From positions 1 through 47,543 of IMG/VR virus record IMGVR_UViG_3300049893_002819: a stretch of DNA of 47,543 nt; one strand, given 5' to 3'. Source of the stretch: a virus. The position numbers were made by a program, and so were the translations under genes. Of this stretch, positions 1-7,677 are shown piece after piece. How positions within the stretch are numbered: the first letter of the stretch is position 1; the number at the start of each line of letters is the position of its first letter. The notes below the pieces were generated by a model. It was not told the DNA's origin, did no database searches, and saw nothing but the letters and a program-made list of their open reading frames with translations.

Positions 1-202
1 ACCCGGAATCGCTCCCACTCATGTTGCTCTTTGATGCGTTGTCCCAATAAGCGTGTTCATCCTGAGAAATGGGACGGCTACCGGCTAACTGATCATATGT
101 TTGGTTAACATAGTCAGGTGCTATTTGCATCCAAGAGCCTTCTGGTTGGGGAGATACTTTATCCAGATAGGCGGCTTTCGCCATGAAGGTTGTGTCAGCC
201 AT
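1..202 (-). CDS. Ejection/internal virion protein, N-terminal part (cut by window edge)
   Basis: A minus-strand frame opens with ATG at 202 after an AGGAG ribosome site and stays open to the edge, giving about 67 residues that begin MADTTFMAKAAYLDKVSP. The start sits just past the stop of the preceding gene. The visible part is polar and rich in Ser, Gln and Asp, with no recognised domain. The other window edge carries an open minus-strand frame (46700-47543) whose upstream end is missing. If the last two bases (AC) are the same as the first two, the frames join exactly into one protein of about 347 residues. I therefore infer that this is the N-terminus of that protein, a probable DNA-ejection protein, but the join cannot be proved from this window. 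Confidence 0.6.
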   Translation of the reverse strand, partial: MADTTFMAKAAYLDKVSPQPEGSWMQIAPDYVNQTYDQLAGSRPISQDEHAYWDNASKSNMSGSDSG

Positions 203-203
203 A

Positions 204-605
204 TCAAACTCCTATCTCAAACCAGCCTGTAAGGTTAAACACATTCCCACTTGCCACTTGCGTCGGCAAGTAACACCTCGAAGTCGCAACATCTATGTGG
301 CACAGACCCACTGCAACATTCGTCGTATCATTCGTCATTGCAGCAGACCCAGCCAGCCCACCCGCAGCCATCGGCAAGGTCAAGTAATCTGTTCCCGCCG
401 AGGAAGCAATGCTCGTCGCAGCACTGAACTGGACTTGAAATTCACACTTCCTTCCCACCACCCGCAATCTACCACTATAACTCGTCGCTCCCACCACTGT
501 CAAGCTACCAAACACAGGAGTCCATGATTCCCATCGGTCCTGGGAAAGAAGGTTCTGGAACGCGAAGGACTTGACATCAATCTCTTGGTTGTCGAGATGA
601 CTCAC
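204..605 (-). CDS. Hypothetical virion-associated protein
   Basis: This 133-residue protein lies between the nozzle protein and the first ejection protein, overlapping the nozzle stop by 4 bases (ATGA coupling). It has a polar N-terminus followed by alternating small and hydrophobic residues such as LTVVGATSYSGRL, which suggests a beta-sandwich. No transmembrane segment or catalytic motif is visible. It is all-beta in character, and its position in the tail block suggests a tail-associated or fibre accessory protein. I do not recognise a family. Confidence 0.7.
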   Translation of the reverse strand: MSHLDNQEIDVKSFAFQNLLSQDRWESWTPVFGSLTVVGATSYSGRLRVVGRKCEFQVQFSAATSIASSAGTDYLTLPMAAGGLAGSAAMTNDTTNVAVGLCHIDVATSRCYLPTQVASGNVFNLTGWFEIGV

Positions 606-2353
606 TTCGCCACCGTGTAGTCGATTTCCAAGGCTTCTGCCCGGAAGGGTCCGTTGTAGGAGTGGACAATCTTGTACGCCCGGCCTCCTTCATACGAGCC
701 CAGGCGGTTCACCCTAGGCTCTGGAAGCTCCATGTCAAACGTGAAAGGTCCCTGCCACGTCACGTAGTTGTCATCGCTGAAGTAGAGGCTTGCAGTACCG
801 GCGGTCTGCTGATCACTCACAAGGCGAACCGACTGCACAAACTTCCTCTTCGTCGTTCCATGGTCCACCCTCGCGGTCCGGATCTCCATACTGAAGGCTG
901 CCCCCTCGTCTGTGTATAGCTGGCCATCGGAAATAGGAGCTATTCTATAGATCTTTCCTCCAGTATTAAACCTGCTTGTGGCGAGGATCTGGTTCGAGGT
1001 TCCCATACCAATACCATCTACGAAGGTAGCCTGATTACAGTCCCACTCACTCCAGACTCCCAGCGAGGCATTGAGGACAAGCATTCGGAGGAAGGAAGCC
1101 ACTTGCGCAGGAGTGTCTTCCAAGAGGATGTTGTCCCCGCTCTCTAGCAAGAGAGCATCTCCACTTTCTAGGAGTAGATTACTTGCTGGCCCATCACTCG
1201 CGACTGAGACAACGAACGCTGCGTAAGGATATCCTCCAAGGCGAAAGCTCGTAGCATAAATCGCTCCGTCTGCTGCGGCTGTCCCAAGGATCTTATCCAC
1301 CGCGAAGGTACTAACCTTCGTCAGCTCCATTCCTCGAATTCTATGAACTCCGACATCCCCCTCATGTGGAGTCGAGGCGAAGTAGATATCGTTGTCCAGC
1401 GTTACGATGGATCGCTGGTCCAGTGCTCCAATCCGATCAAAGTACTGGGGTGAGCGCTGGAGGGGACTTCCAGTAGCCAAGCCTGCGTTGTAGAAAGCTT
1501 CCTTCGAAGCGCAGCCCATGGCGATGAGTAAGTTCTTATGGCGGGCCAGTCCCACTGGGGGATCAGGCGACATATTGGGCGAGACGTAACCGAGCGCAGG
1601 ATAGGATGTGACAGAATTCAAGTCGCTATTCCGCACATTCCCATCATCTGTGGAGTAGAACAAGTACCCATCCATCTCCACGAAGGCGCTAATCCTCGTC
1701 CCGGTGGTTACGAAGTCCGCGTCAATAATCTTCGCAAGGGGAGCCTTCGTGATAGTGATGCCAGCAGTGGTCCCTGTCGTGGCCTGGGTAAGTGTGATGG
1801 ATGTGGCACTTACTGTAGCAATCCTCGTATCCGCTGGGATGTTCGTCCCGGTGACAATCTGCCCTACATACATCCCTGCGGTGGAAGCGATATTGTCAAT
1901 CGTCGTATTCGTGTGAGTGTCGCCGATGTACGTCAGCTGGTCCTTCGCTCCCTCCGCGTAGAACCAACCAGTACCATCCGATGACTTAATCATCACGTAA
2001 GTAATACTGTTGACGATAGTCTCTGTGAAGAACAGGGCTCGCCCAGTGATTGCTCCCACAGAAATCGTCCCCACGTAGATCGTGGAGTTTGTGTCTCCAA
2101 AGGCTGCTATCGCAGCATTGAAAGACTGGGGACGGAGGAATGCAGTAGAGGCGCTTCCCGCCGCCACAAGGCTATCTACTCCCCACCCCGGCCTCTTCTC
2201 CACATACACTACAGCTTTCTCCGTGACTGGGTTCTGCGCGACGGAGAATACGCAGTTGAGAAACCTCTGGTCAAGGCCAGACACAAGGTCTGCGTTCCCT
2301 GCGAGACCTCGCTGGTTGAAACTACCTACCAGTGGTATGCGATCCGTTGGCAT
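602..2353 (-). CDS. P22 gp10-like tail nozzle / packaged-DNA stabilisation protein
   Basis: This 583-residue protein opens with MPTDRIPLVGSFNQRGLAGN and continues with DQRFLNCVFSV and YVEKRPGW. That arrangement (leader, short 'R..N' segment, then a K/R-P-G motif) is typical of the P22 gp10 family, whose members form the tail nozzle below the gp4 ring. Beta-rich segments with many W, G and S residues fit a propeller fold. Residues about 150-210 look like an inserted Ig-like domain. Near residue 400 the segment LLLESGD occurs twice, followed by a diverged third copy. It lies in the tail block after the adaptor and collar-fibre genes, with a 1-base gap to the fibre gene. The assignment rests on pattern and position. 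Confidence 0.72.
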   Translation of the reverse strand: MPTDRIPLVGSFNQRGLAGNADLVSGLDQRFLNCVFSVAQNPVTEKAVVYVEKRPGWGVDSLVAAGSASTAFLRPQSFNAAIAAFGDTNSTIYVGTISVGAITGRALFFTETIVNSITYVMIKSSDGTGWFYAEGAKDQLTYIGDTHTNTTIDNIASTAGMYVGQIVTGTNIPADTRIATVSATSITLTQATTGTTAGITITKAPLAKIIDADFVTTGTRISAFVEMDGYLFYSTDDGNVRNSDLNSVTSYPALGYVSPNMSPDPPVGLARHKNLLIAMGCASKEAFYNAGLATGSPLQRSPQYFDRIGALDQRSIVTLDNDIYFASTPHEGDVGVHRIRGMELTKVSTFAVDKILGTAAADGAIYATSFRLGGYPYAAFVVSVASDGPASNLLLESGDALLLESGDNILLEDTPAQVASFLRMLVLNASLGVWSEWDCNQATFVDGIGMGTSNQILATSRFNTGGKIYRIAPISDGQLYTDEGAAFSMEIRTARVDHGTTKRKFVQSVRLVSDQQTAGTASLYFSDDNYVTWQGPFTFDMELPEPRVNRLGSYEGGRAYKIVHSYNGPFRAEALEIDYTVAK

Positions 2354-2354
2354 C

Positions 2355-2972
2355 TCAAGTCTTGATGATGTAGTTCAGAATGATTGTCGGTTGAACGTTG
2401 TTGTGTGCCCCATCACCACCAGTGCTGCTGGATGTTGAATTCATGGCTCGCGGGTCGTTGGAATTGTATGCCGGGTCAGCGTATCCTCCACCTGGCGGGC
2501 CGGTGAGTATGGTATGCGTATGGGCTGGGATTTCGCTAACAACAAGAGTGTGCGTTTCCGCCCCGCCAGTAGCTCCAAGGGTATCCCCATCCACCCCTCC
2601 ACTCTGCCCTGTGAGTCTATTCGCGCTGGAGCCCCCCATGTCATCCTGGCCAGCAATTACCCTCCCGCGAGCATCCGGAAGAGTGAAGTTACCTCCTGAG
2701 TCTGGTCCGAAAGTTGTACCGATAACCGCGTACAGAGCCGCATAAGTAGCTTGTGACACAGCTTGTCCGTAGCAAAGTAGCCAACCAAAGGGAGCTGCCG
2801 TACCTGCATACGGCAAGACAATACCTGGAGGCATCCCTACAGCTATCCGCAGCTCCGACGCTGCGATCTTCTTCGTCGTAGTGACCGAAGTGTCAACAAT
2901 GGGGTAGACATCGTCATCTGCCACATTCGCCCCGGTAAGGGCAGTCAGTGCACTGATCTTCGTATCGGCCAT
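2355..2972 (-). CDS. Tail fibre protein with phage tail collar domain
   Basis: This 205-residue protein has two parts. Residues 1-45 (MADTKISALTALTGANVADD and onward) match a short N-terminal segment seen on many phage fibre proteins. Residues about 47-100 form a tail-collar domain: the run from MPPGIVLPYAGTAAPFGWLLC into a FTLPDARGRV segment is its hallmark. The C-terminal part contains EIPAHTHT, the His-x-His type site that binds metal in short-fibre trimers, and ends in NVQPTIILNYIIKT, the usual collar-fibre terminus. It should act outside the particle in host contact. An AAGGAG site lies 5 bases before ATG, and the gene sits between the adaptor and nozzle genes. Confidence 0.88.
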   Translation of the reverse strand: MADTKISALTALTGANVADDDVYPIVDTSVTTTKKIAASELRIAVGMPPGIVLPYAGTAAPFGWLLCYGQAVSQATYAALYAVIGTTFGPDSGGNFTLPDARGRVIAGQDDMGGSSANRLTGQSGGVDGDTLGATGGAETHTLVVSEIPAHTHTILTGPPGGGYADPAYNSNDPRAMNSTSSSTGGDGAHNNVQPTIILNYIIKT

Positions 2973-2974
2973 GT

Positions 2975-3943
2975 CTACTCCTTGCCAGGCTCAAAGTGAG
3001 AGGAAGTGTTCTGAGGGTTAAGACCCACAGCGGCACCAAGGGCGTTCTGCCTATTCGCCTCCATGATCTGGGTCCAGTTCCCACAGCTCGGTGCGAGGCG
3101 GAAAGCAAGCTCCCAACTCAACGCAGCATACCACTCTTGCGGATACGCAATGTCATCTGCTCCCGCAGCATCGTCGTAGTCCTCCGAGGGGTACACCGCA
3201 ACTAGCCTCAGAGTCTTGTACATATTCACTGCTGCAAAGTTGCAGGTGACCGCCGTGTTGAGGCGCTGAGGCTCAATGAGGATGGAGAGCGGATCGCCGG
3301 GGGCGAGCTTCTGAGTCACAGCCTCATACTGCTGGACATCTGTATAGACTGCCACAGGAATGTCGATTGGCTGGCTGGGAGAACTCCAATCCCGCAAGCT
3401 CGCTGTCTCGAGAGAGGGGAATCGTTGGGCCTTAGAAGTGTAGGTGTAAACGACAGCTCCTGAGTTCGCGGCGCCTAAGGTGTTTGCCGGCACTGTGAGA
3501 CCTGTACCACTATCCACACTTGTGATCGTCGTCCAGCCGATGGTTCCCGCCGCCAGCACAAAGCCAATCTGGTCAGCGGCGGTCATCCCAGTAGTACTCG
3601 CTACCGTAATGCTCGTCGCGTTCGCTGCTTTCGCGGCCCCTAGGGTCGTCACCACAGCGGAAGCTGTCGCCCGGTCATCTCCTGAGGCAGGTCCCACAAG
3701 ATACCTCGCCTGCCCGCTCACTGGGAACACAGTCAGTCTCTGGCGAGTCCAGACCTTAAGGCCTGGGAACCTATCCGCGGTCCCCTGCCACTGCTTCACG
3801 AGCTGGTTCAGCCTGCTGAGCGCCATCGTGATGTCGGCAGAGGTAAGGGTTCCTCCCGGCACGATGAAGCCCAAGTCCTCATACGCAGACTGAATGACCT
3901 GGGCTGCAGTCATCTGGAAGTTCCAAGATCCGCTGGTTGCCAT
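2975..3943 (-). CDS. P22 gp4-like head-tail adaptor / tail accessory factor
   Basis: This 322-residue protein begins with a helical section (MTAAQVIQSAYEDLGFI, then ALSRLNQLVKQWQ) as in the P22 gp4 family, which forms a ring under the portal and closes the packaged head. The family's later features are also present: a section on regular beta strands followed by YPQEWYAALSWELAFRLAP. Residues about 90-165 (VVTTLGAAKAANATSITVAS and onward) look like an inserted beta domain. The start ATG overlaps the stop of the upstream gene as TAATG, with AGAGGAG inside that gene's last codons. Its position next to the collar fibre and nozzle genes agrees. Confidence 0.8.
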   Translation of the reverse strand: MATSGSWNFQMTAAQVIQSAYEDLGFIVPGGTLTSADITMALSRLNQLVKQWQGTADRFPGLKVWTRQRLTVFPVSGQARYLVGPASGDDRATASAVVTTLGAAKAANATSITVASTTGMTAADQIGFVLAAGTIGWTTITSVDSGTGLTVPANTLGAANSGAVVYTYTSKAQRFPSLETASLRDWSSPSQPIDIPVAVYTDVQQYEAVTQKLAPGDPLSILIEPQRLNTAVTCNFAAVNMYKTLRLVAVYPSEDYDDAAGADDIAYPQEWYAALSWELAFRLAPSCGNWTQIMEANRQNALGAAVGLNPQNTSSHFEPGKE

Positions 3944-5199
3944 TACTTAACTCCTCTAAGCACGTTCGTGAGGATCTGAAGATTCCGCGGAACATCCTCT
4001 GTCATTGCAGGGTCGAAGCGTCGAAGAATCGGATCTGCCCAACGCCTTTCTACGTTCCGAGCCTCCACTTCCCCAGCCCTCCTTCCATAACGCTCCATAC
4101 CAATATGCTGTACAGCGTTAGGAGCTACGAAATCTTCTATATGGTAGAAGGCTTCGTCTGGCTTCATCCCTGCTTTTACTACTCTGTCGTACTCACGCTT
4201 GAGAAAAGCGTCAACCTCTCTTTGAGAAAGCTTAGAGGCGATACTTCTGGGATTTCCACCTCCCGCGAAGCCTTCCCGGGTTTGTATTCCGTGTTGAGAT
4301 TCGTGAAGAAGTACACGAAGAAGTTCTCGCGGATCCTTTCCTGCAGCTTCTATGAAATCTCCTCGAGGCGCCATATAATAGGCACCTTGTCCTGGAGACT
4401 CTGCCGGCAGTACAGGTATTTTTCTCATGTCGGGATAAGCTTCGTACAGCCGAGGATGCCGCATCACATTCTCTAGAAGAGCTTCTTCTCCTCCATAGTT
4501 CGGATTTACATGCGCAAGCTCGTCTGAAATCTCAAAGCGCATCTTACCCTCTCTACCAGGGGCCATTCCTTGCTCTCTCCACATATTTTGGGAGGGGCCA
4601 CTGAGAACTCGACTTACAGGAACATCCTTCGCGGCCTTCAACGCTGCAGGCGCCGTCAGCGCCATCTTCCCCGCAAGCATGTTCATCGCTCCTGGTCCAA
4701 GCATTCCAATGAGTTTCTGGATTCGAGCATCCCCCACGTCTTCTGGTAGAGGGATATTGTTCTTCACGATGTCTTCGAGGAAGCTTCTCCAGTCATGCTG
4801 GTAGTTCCTACCGATAGCCCCAGGTGCAGTGTCAGACCCCACTGGCTTCCTCCATCGGGAAGGAATACCGGCGGGACCGTGGAACCTTCCAACCTCTGGA
4901 GGAGACTCTACTTCCACTCCATGACTTCCAGGATTGTACTGGTCAGCCCCAGAGACATTAGTGAAGTCCCTCTGTTGGCCAAGCACCCTCTCCAGCTCCT
5001 TCCCCAGCACCTTCTGCGCGGTCTTGTTCTCTGGGGTCTTCAGACTTTCAATGAGCATCCGCAGGTTCGCGGGGTCAGAGTCATGAATCCACCTCTGTAC
5101 ATTCCGATCACCATCACTTCCGAGGGCATCCACAATTCCACTCCTGAACTTGTGATCCTGGGTACTTAGCTGCTCGCCTGTCGGCGTATACTTCGGCAT
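3943..5199 (-). CDS. Virion-associated LPD23-like protein with zinc-peptidase HExxH motif
   Basis: This 418-residue protein has a disordered, polar N-terminal 110 residues. It then contains a block resembling the large polyvalent-protein-associated domain LPD23: GKMRFEISDE (219-228), HPRLYEAYPDM (248-258), LLHESQHGIQTREGFAGGGN (297-316) and AGEVEARNVERR (375-386). The HESQH at 299-303 is a zinc-peptidase type HExxH, and E379 could be the third metal ligand. LPD23 modules are known from polyvalent phage and mobile-element proteins thought to enter the host with DNA. Its place in the tail/ejection block suggests injection or processing of a virion or host protein. The active-site residues look intact; the target is unknown. 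Confidence 0.65.
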   Translation of the reverse strand: MPKYTPTGEQLSTQDHKFRSGIVDALGSDGDRNVQRWIHDSDPANLRMLIESLKTPENKTAQKVLGKELERVLGQQRDFTNVSGADQYNPGSHGVEVESPPEVGRFHGPAGIPSRWRKPVGSDTAPGAIGRNYQHDWRSFLEDIVKNNIPLPEDVGDARIQKLIGMLGPGAMNMLAGKMALTAPAALKAAKDVPVSRVLSGPSQNMWREQGMAPGREGKMRFEISDELAHVNPNYGGEEALLENVMRHPRLYEAYPDMRKIPVLPAESPGQGAYYMAPRGDFIEAAGKDPRELLRVLLHESQHGIQTREGFAGGGNPRSIASKLSQREVDAFLKREYDRVVKAGMKPDEAFYHIEDFVAPNAVQHIGMERYGRRAGEVEARNVERRWADPILRRFDPAMTEDVPRNLQILTNVLRGVK

Positions 5200-5390
5200 C
5201 AGCGTATCCCCCTTTGCATCTTCATCATGAGTTCTGCGAAGAACCGGGCTTGCCCCTCTTGGTCAAAATCATCCTTCGTACCAATTCGAGGATTCAGTCG
5301 CATCTCAAGCCTCTGGCGGAACTCCTGCATAGGATCCCTCTGTTGTGGCTGCTGAGGCATCATCTGGGACTGAAGTCTCTGGTCAACCAA
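5199..5390 (-). CDS. Small Gln/Met-rich hypothetical protein
   Basis: This 63-residue protein starts at a TTG preceded by AGGAG with 6-base spacing, overlaps the end of the methyltransferase/glycosyltransferase gene by 8 bases and joins the next gene by TGATG. It begins with a Gln- and Met-rich stretch (MVDQRLQSQMMPQQPQQRD) and continues as a charged helix ending AELMMKMQRGIR. There is no membrane segment or known domain. Tight coupling on both sides supports translation. The function is unknown; it may be a small virion or assembly factor. Confidence 0.55.
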   Translation of the reverse strand: MVDQRLQSQMMPQQPQQRDPMQEFRQRLEMRLNPRIGTKDDFDQEGQARFFAELMMKMQRGIR

Positions 5391-6990
5391 CGGAGGCTCC
5401 TAGTTTCTCGCGCGGGATTGGCACGTGTATCACGTTCGGACCATTCAACGCTTTTCCAATCGCAACCCAGCAAGCCTCCGGAGGGATGTCCACTTGGCAC
5501 TGGGCTGTGCCCTCCCAGTACGCATCCTTGTCATCGTTCCGGTTGCAGTGATCCCAGTTATAGTGCATCTTGTGGCAGGGGTAGCAAGGAGTCTTCGTGC
5601 TGAAGAGAGCGAAGGTGTTTTTCCAGTCCCGGGTCAAGTTCTCATGGCTCGAGTGGCTCAAGAACACAATCTTCGGCATGTCTTCCATGCTCATGCCGCT
5701 CAGCACGCCGGTCTCCGGCCCCACGATGAGGTCACAGACTTGGGCGAATGCAAGTGTCTGGCGGATGCTCCATTGTCCCGCCTTCCGAATGATCCTCGGC
5801 TCGTTCTTCCAAGGCTCATCCAAGATCAGGCTCTTCGCGTCCCCCACAGTCACGATTTTGCACTCAGGATACACAAGCATCATCCGGGCGAAGATCTGGT
5901 CGATGTGGGGCCACACTTTGTGCACGCTCGAGCCATTCAGGACCCAGAGGATGAGAGGACTTGCCTTCATCTCAATCCTCTGTTCCACTGCCCAGTTCTT
6001 CTCCTCCAGCGAGGCGTAGAACTTCGTACGAGACTTCGTGTACACGATCTCCGCCAGCTCATGCTGGAACTCCACGTAGTTCGTGTTCAAGTACTTGTCT
6101 CGCACACTCTTCGGCCAGCGAGCCTGCACTCGATCCCCCAGTGTAAGCCAAGTGGCTTCCACACTCTCACTCAGGTTGATCCACCGATCATACTTTACTC
6201 TCTCGTAGTCCCAGAAGGTTCCGAGGTGTTGAGGGGGTACTTGATCTGTGTCTTGCAAGTACACTTCATCAATGTGAGGATCATGCTGGAGGACATCCCA
6301 CGCCCGCGGAGTAGTGTAGAGGCGGATGTGAAAGCCTTGCTTTTTGAGGCCGGGAAACACGCTGCAGGTCTGCAGGGCATCTCCCCACGCACCGTAACGA
6401 ACGACAGCTGCAAGCTTCTCAGGTCGTGGCTTTTTCCAAGTATGCTGGCGGCCGGCACCAGCTTCGAGCTTCCTAAACACTTGGAAGAAGCTGTACTCTT
6501 CCCTCTCATTTCGATCTTCATTCCGCAGGCAGTCCCAGTCCCCGCCGAACCCCTCCATCGCGTCGAGGATGTCCTGCGGGAGGAAATCATGCTTGTGGTC
6601 CTCGTTGCTTCCCGGCTTCCCCACATTCGGATAGAAGTCCTTGTGGGGGAGGTAAAGGCACAGGTGGCCGCCGACCTTCACAAGTCTCCACCACTCAGCC
6701 AGCGCGGTCTTGTAGTCCACGATGTGCTCAAGCAAGTGGCTCGAGAACACAAAGTCACAAGCACCATCCGCGAATTGAGGCAGCCTACTCGCATCCTCCA
6801 CAGTGATTTCAGGATTCATCTGGATGTTGAACAGCGCCGTGTCCTTCCGGCTATCCACTCCCACGAAGTGGGGAAACCCCTTGTGGGGACCGCACCCTAT
6901 ATCAAGGCCGAAGCCTCGAGTATAGGGTACGAGCTCCCAGAGCATCTTCCCGACTTCATTTCCCTTCGGGCCGTCTGCTCGCCAGACCAC
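5383..6990 (-). CDS. SAM methyltransferase fused to GT9 heptosyltransferase-like domain
   Basis: This 535-residue protein has two domains. Residues about 1-175 are a class I SAM methyltransferase: LDIGCGP (29-35) is motif I, GVD (44-46) precedes the acidic loop, and FSSHLLEHI (82-90) is the Methyltransf_11 motif. Residues about 190-530 resemble GT9 ADP-heptose:LPS heptosyltransferases: AVVRYGAWGDALQT at the start, a donor-site block LNGSSVHKVWP (351-361) and GPETGVLSGM (424-433), equivalent to the GT9 'GPxTG' motif. A CxxCH/C cluster near 469-482 is an extra. It starts at GTG directly after the previous stop. The plus-strand heptose operon could supply its donor. The acceptor is unknown; placement among capsid genes makes virion modification possible. 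Confidence 0.78.
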   Translation of the reverse strand: MVWRADGPKGNEVGKMLWELVPYTRGFGLDIGCGPHKGFPHFVGVDSRKDTALFNIQMNPEITVEDASRLPQFADGACDFVFSSHLLEHIVDYKTALAEWWRLVKVGGHLCLYLPHKDFYPNVGKPGSNEDHKHDFLPQDILDAMEGFGGDWDCLRNEDRNEREEYSFFQVFRKLEAGAGRQHTWKKPRPEKLAAVVRYGAWGDALQTCSVFPGLKKQGFHIRLYTTPRAWDVLQHDPHIDEVYLQDTDQVPPQHLGTFWDYERVKYDRWINLSESVEATWLTLGDRVQARWPKSVRDKYLNTNYVEFQHELAEIVYTKSRTKFYASLEEKNWAVEQRIEMKASPLILWVLNGSSVHKVWPHIDQIFARMMLVYPECKIVTVGDAKSLILDEPWKNEPRIIRKAGQWSIRQTLAFAQVCDLIVGPETGVLSGMSMEDMPKIVFLSHSSHENLTRDWKNTFALFSTKTPCYPCHKMHYNWDHCNRNDDKDAYWEGTAQCQVDIPPEACWVAIGKALNGPNVIHVPIPREKLGASVG

Positions 6991-7212
6991 TCAGCTCACC
7001 TTCGTGTAGCCGCAGCAGGTCGCATCGGAGCTTCCTTCGCTCCGTGGGGCCTTGAACGTGGACTTCTTGGACGCGCCCACAGACGCACCAAGCAGCACCC
7101 GCCCAGCAGCTTGGTCCGGCTTCGCTTGCTTCGTCTTCGGGGCACTCGCTCCATGAGCCTTCCCTTCGTTGATGAGGGGAGACCCTCCTGCTTTCCTTGA
7201 TGGCTTCAACAT
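6991..7212 (-). CDS. Small Lys/Gly-rich hypothetical protein
   Basis: This 73-residue basic protein starts MLKPSRKAGGSPLINEGKAH and ends ATCCGYTKVS. A good AGGAG site lies 6 bases before ATG. It sits after the coat-accessory gene and a strong RNA hairpin, and its stop abuts the GTG start of the fusion gene. It is low in complexity (Lys, Ala, Ser, Gly) and contains a CC pair near the end. There is no known domain. A head or DNA-associated minor protein is possible but not shown. Confidence 0.5.
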   Translation of the reverse strand: MLKPSRKAGGSPLINEGKAHGASAPKTKQAKPDQAAGRVLLGASVGASKKSTFKAPRSEGSSDATCCGYTKVS

Positions 7213-7235
7213 CCTTCTCTCCTTTCTCAGAGGAG

Positions 7236-7255
7236 GGAGGGGATCTCTCCCCTCC
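7236..7255 (-). terminator. Strong hairpin between coat-accessory gene and next late gene
   Basis: Perfect 8-bp inverted repeat GGAGGGGA / TCCCCTCC with a 4-base loop, just downstream of the coat and coat-accessory genes in the direction of transcription. No T-run follows, so it is not a classical intrinsic terminator. It may reduce read-through or shield the abundant coat mRNA from 3' decay. Confidence 0.4.
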
Positions 7256-7263
7256 CATCCACA

Positions 7264-7665
7264 CTACGCAGTCACATCCGCGCCGGGATTGATGACGTAC
7301 TCCAGAGACGCACTGCCAGTCTCCGTGCCATCCGTACCCTTCGTGATGTACGCCTGGTCCCCGCGAGCCATTGCAGCACCAGTCCCACTCAGCGCCACGT
7401 TGTGCACAGCAATCGCTGCCGTGTTCGTGGCGAGAACAGTCGTGGTAGTGGCCGTACCCTGCCGGATGATGTACAGCGTCTTGATGTCGATGCTGGTTCC
7501 GGTGCTCAGGATCGTGGTGGAGTAGTTGGCCGCCTTCAGGGTCAGAGGCGCGTGCGCCACGAACCGCTGAGAAGCTGCACCGCTACCCGCCGCGACTGAG
7601 CCGAGGGGGGCACACTGAACCGCAAGGTAAGCGGGATGGTCATACGCCATGTTCTTGGTTGCCAT
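7264..7665 (-). CDS. Putative head decoration / minor capsid protein
   Basis: This 133-residue protein directly follows the coat gene. Composition is beta-rich and Ala/Thr/Gly-heavy (LKAANYSTTILSTGTSIDIK, YITKGTDGTETG), with no Cys-based or catalytic motif. Size, position after the coat protein and composition are typical of decoration proteins that stabilise the capsid, but I recognise no specific family. The strong hairpin after it suggests it is co-expressed with coat at high level. Confidence 0.6.
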   Translation of the reverse strand: MATKNMAYDHPAYLAVQCAPLGSVAAGSGAASQRFVAHAPLTLKAANYSTTILSTGTSIDIKTLYIIRQGTATTTTVLATNTAAIAVHNVALSGTGAAMARGDQAYITKGTDGTETGSASLEYVINPGADVTA

Positions 7666-7677
7666 GGTTTCCTCCCC

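Noticed and set aside
5425-7200. Long plus-strand open frame opposite the methyltransferase/GT9 gene
   Set aside because: It is the antisense shadow of a high-GC gene. It has no ribosome site, no domain-like sequence, and opposes the late operon.
6956-7264. Alternative frame overlapping the 73-residue gene
   Set aside because: It lacks the AGGAG-spaced start; the 73-residue frame has it and abuts the next gene.
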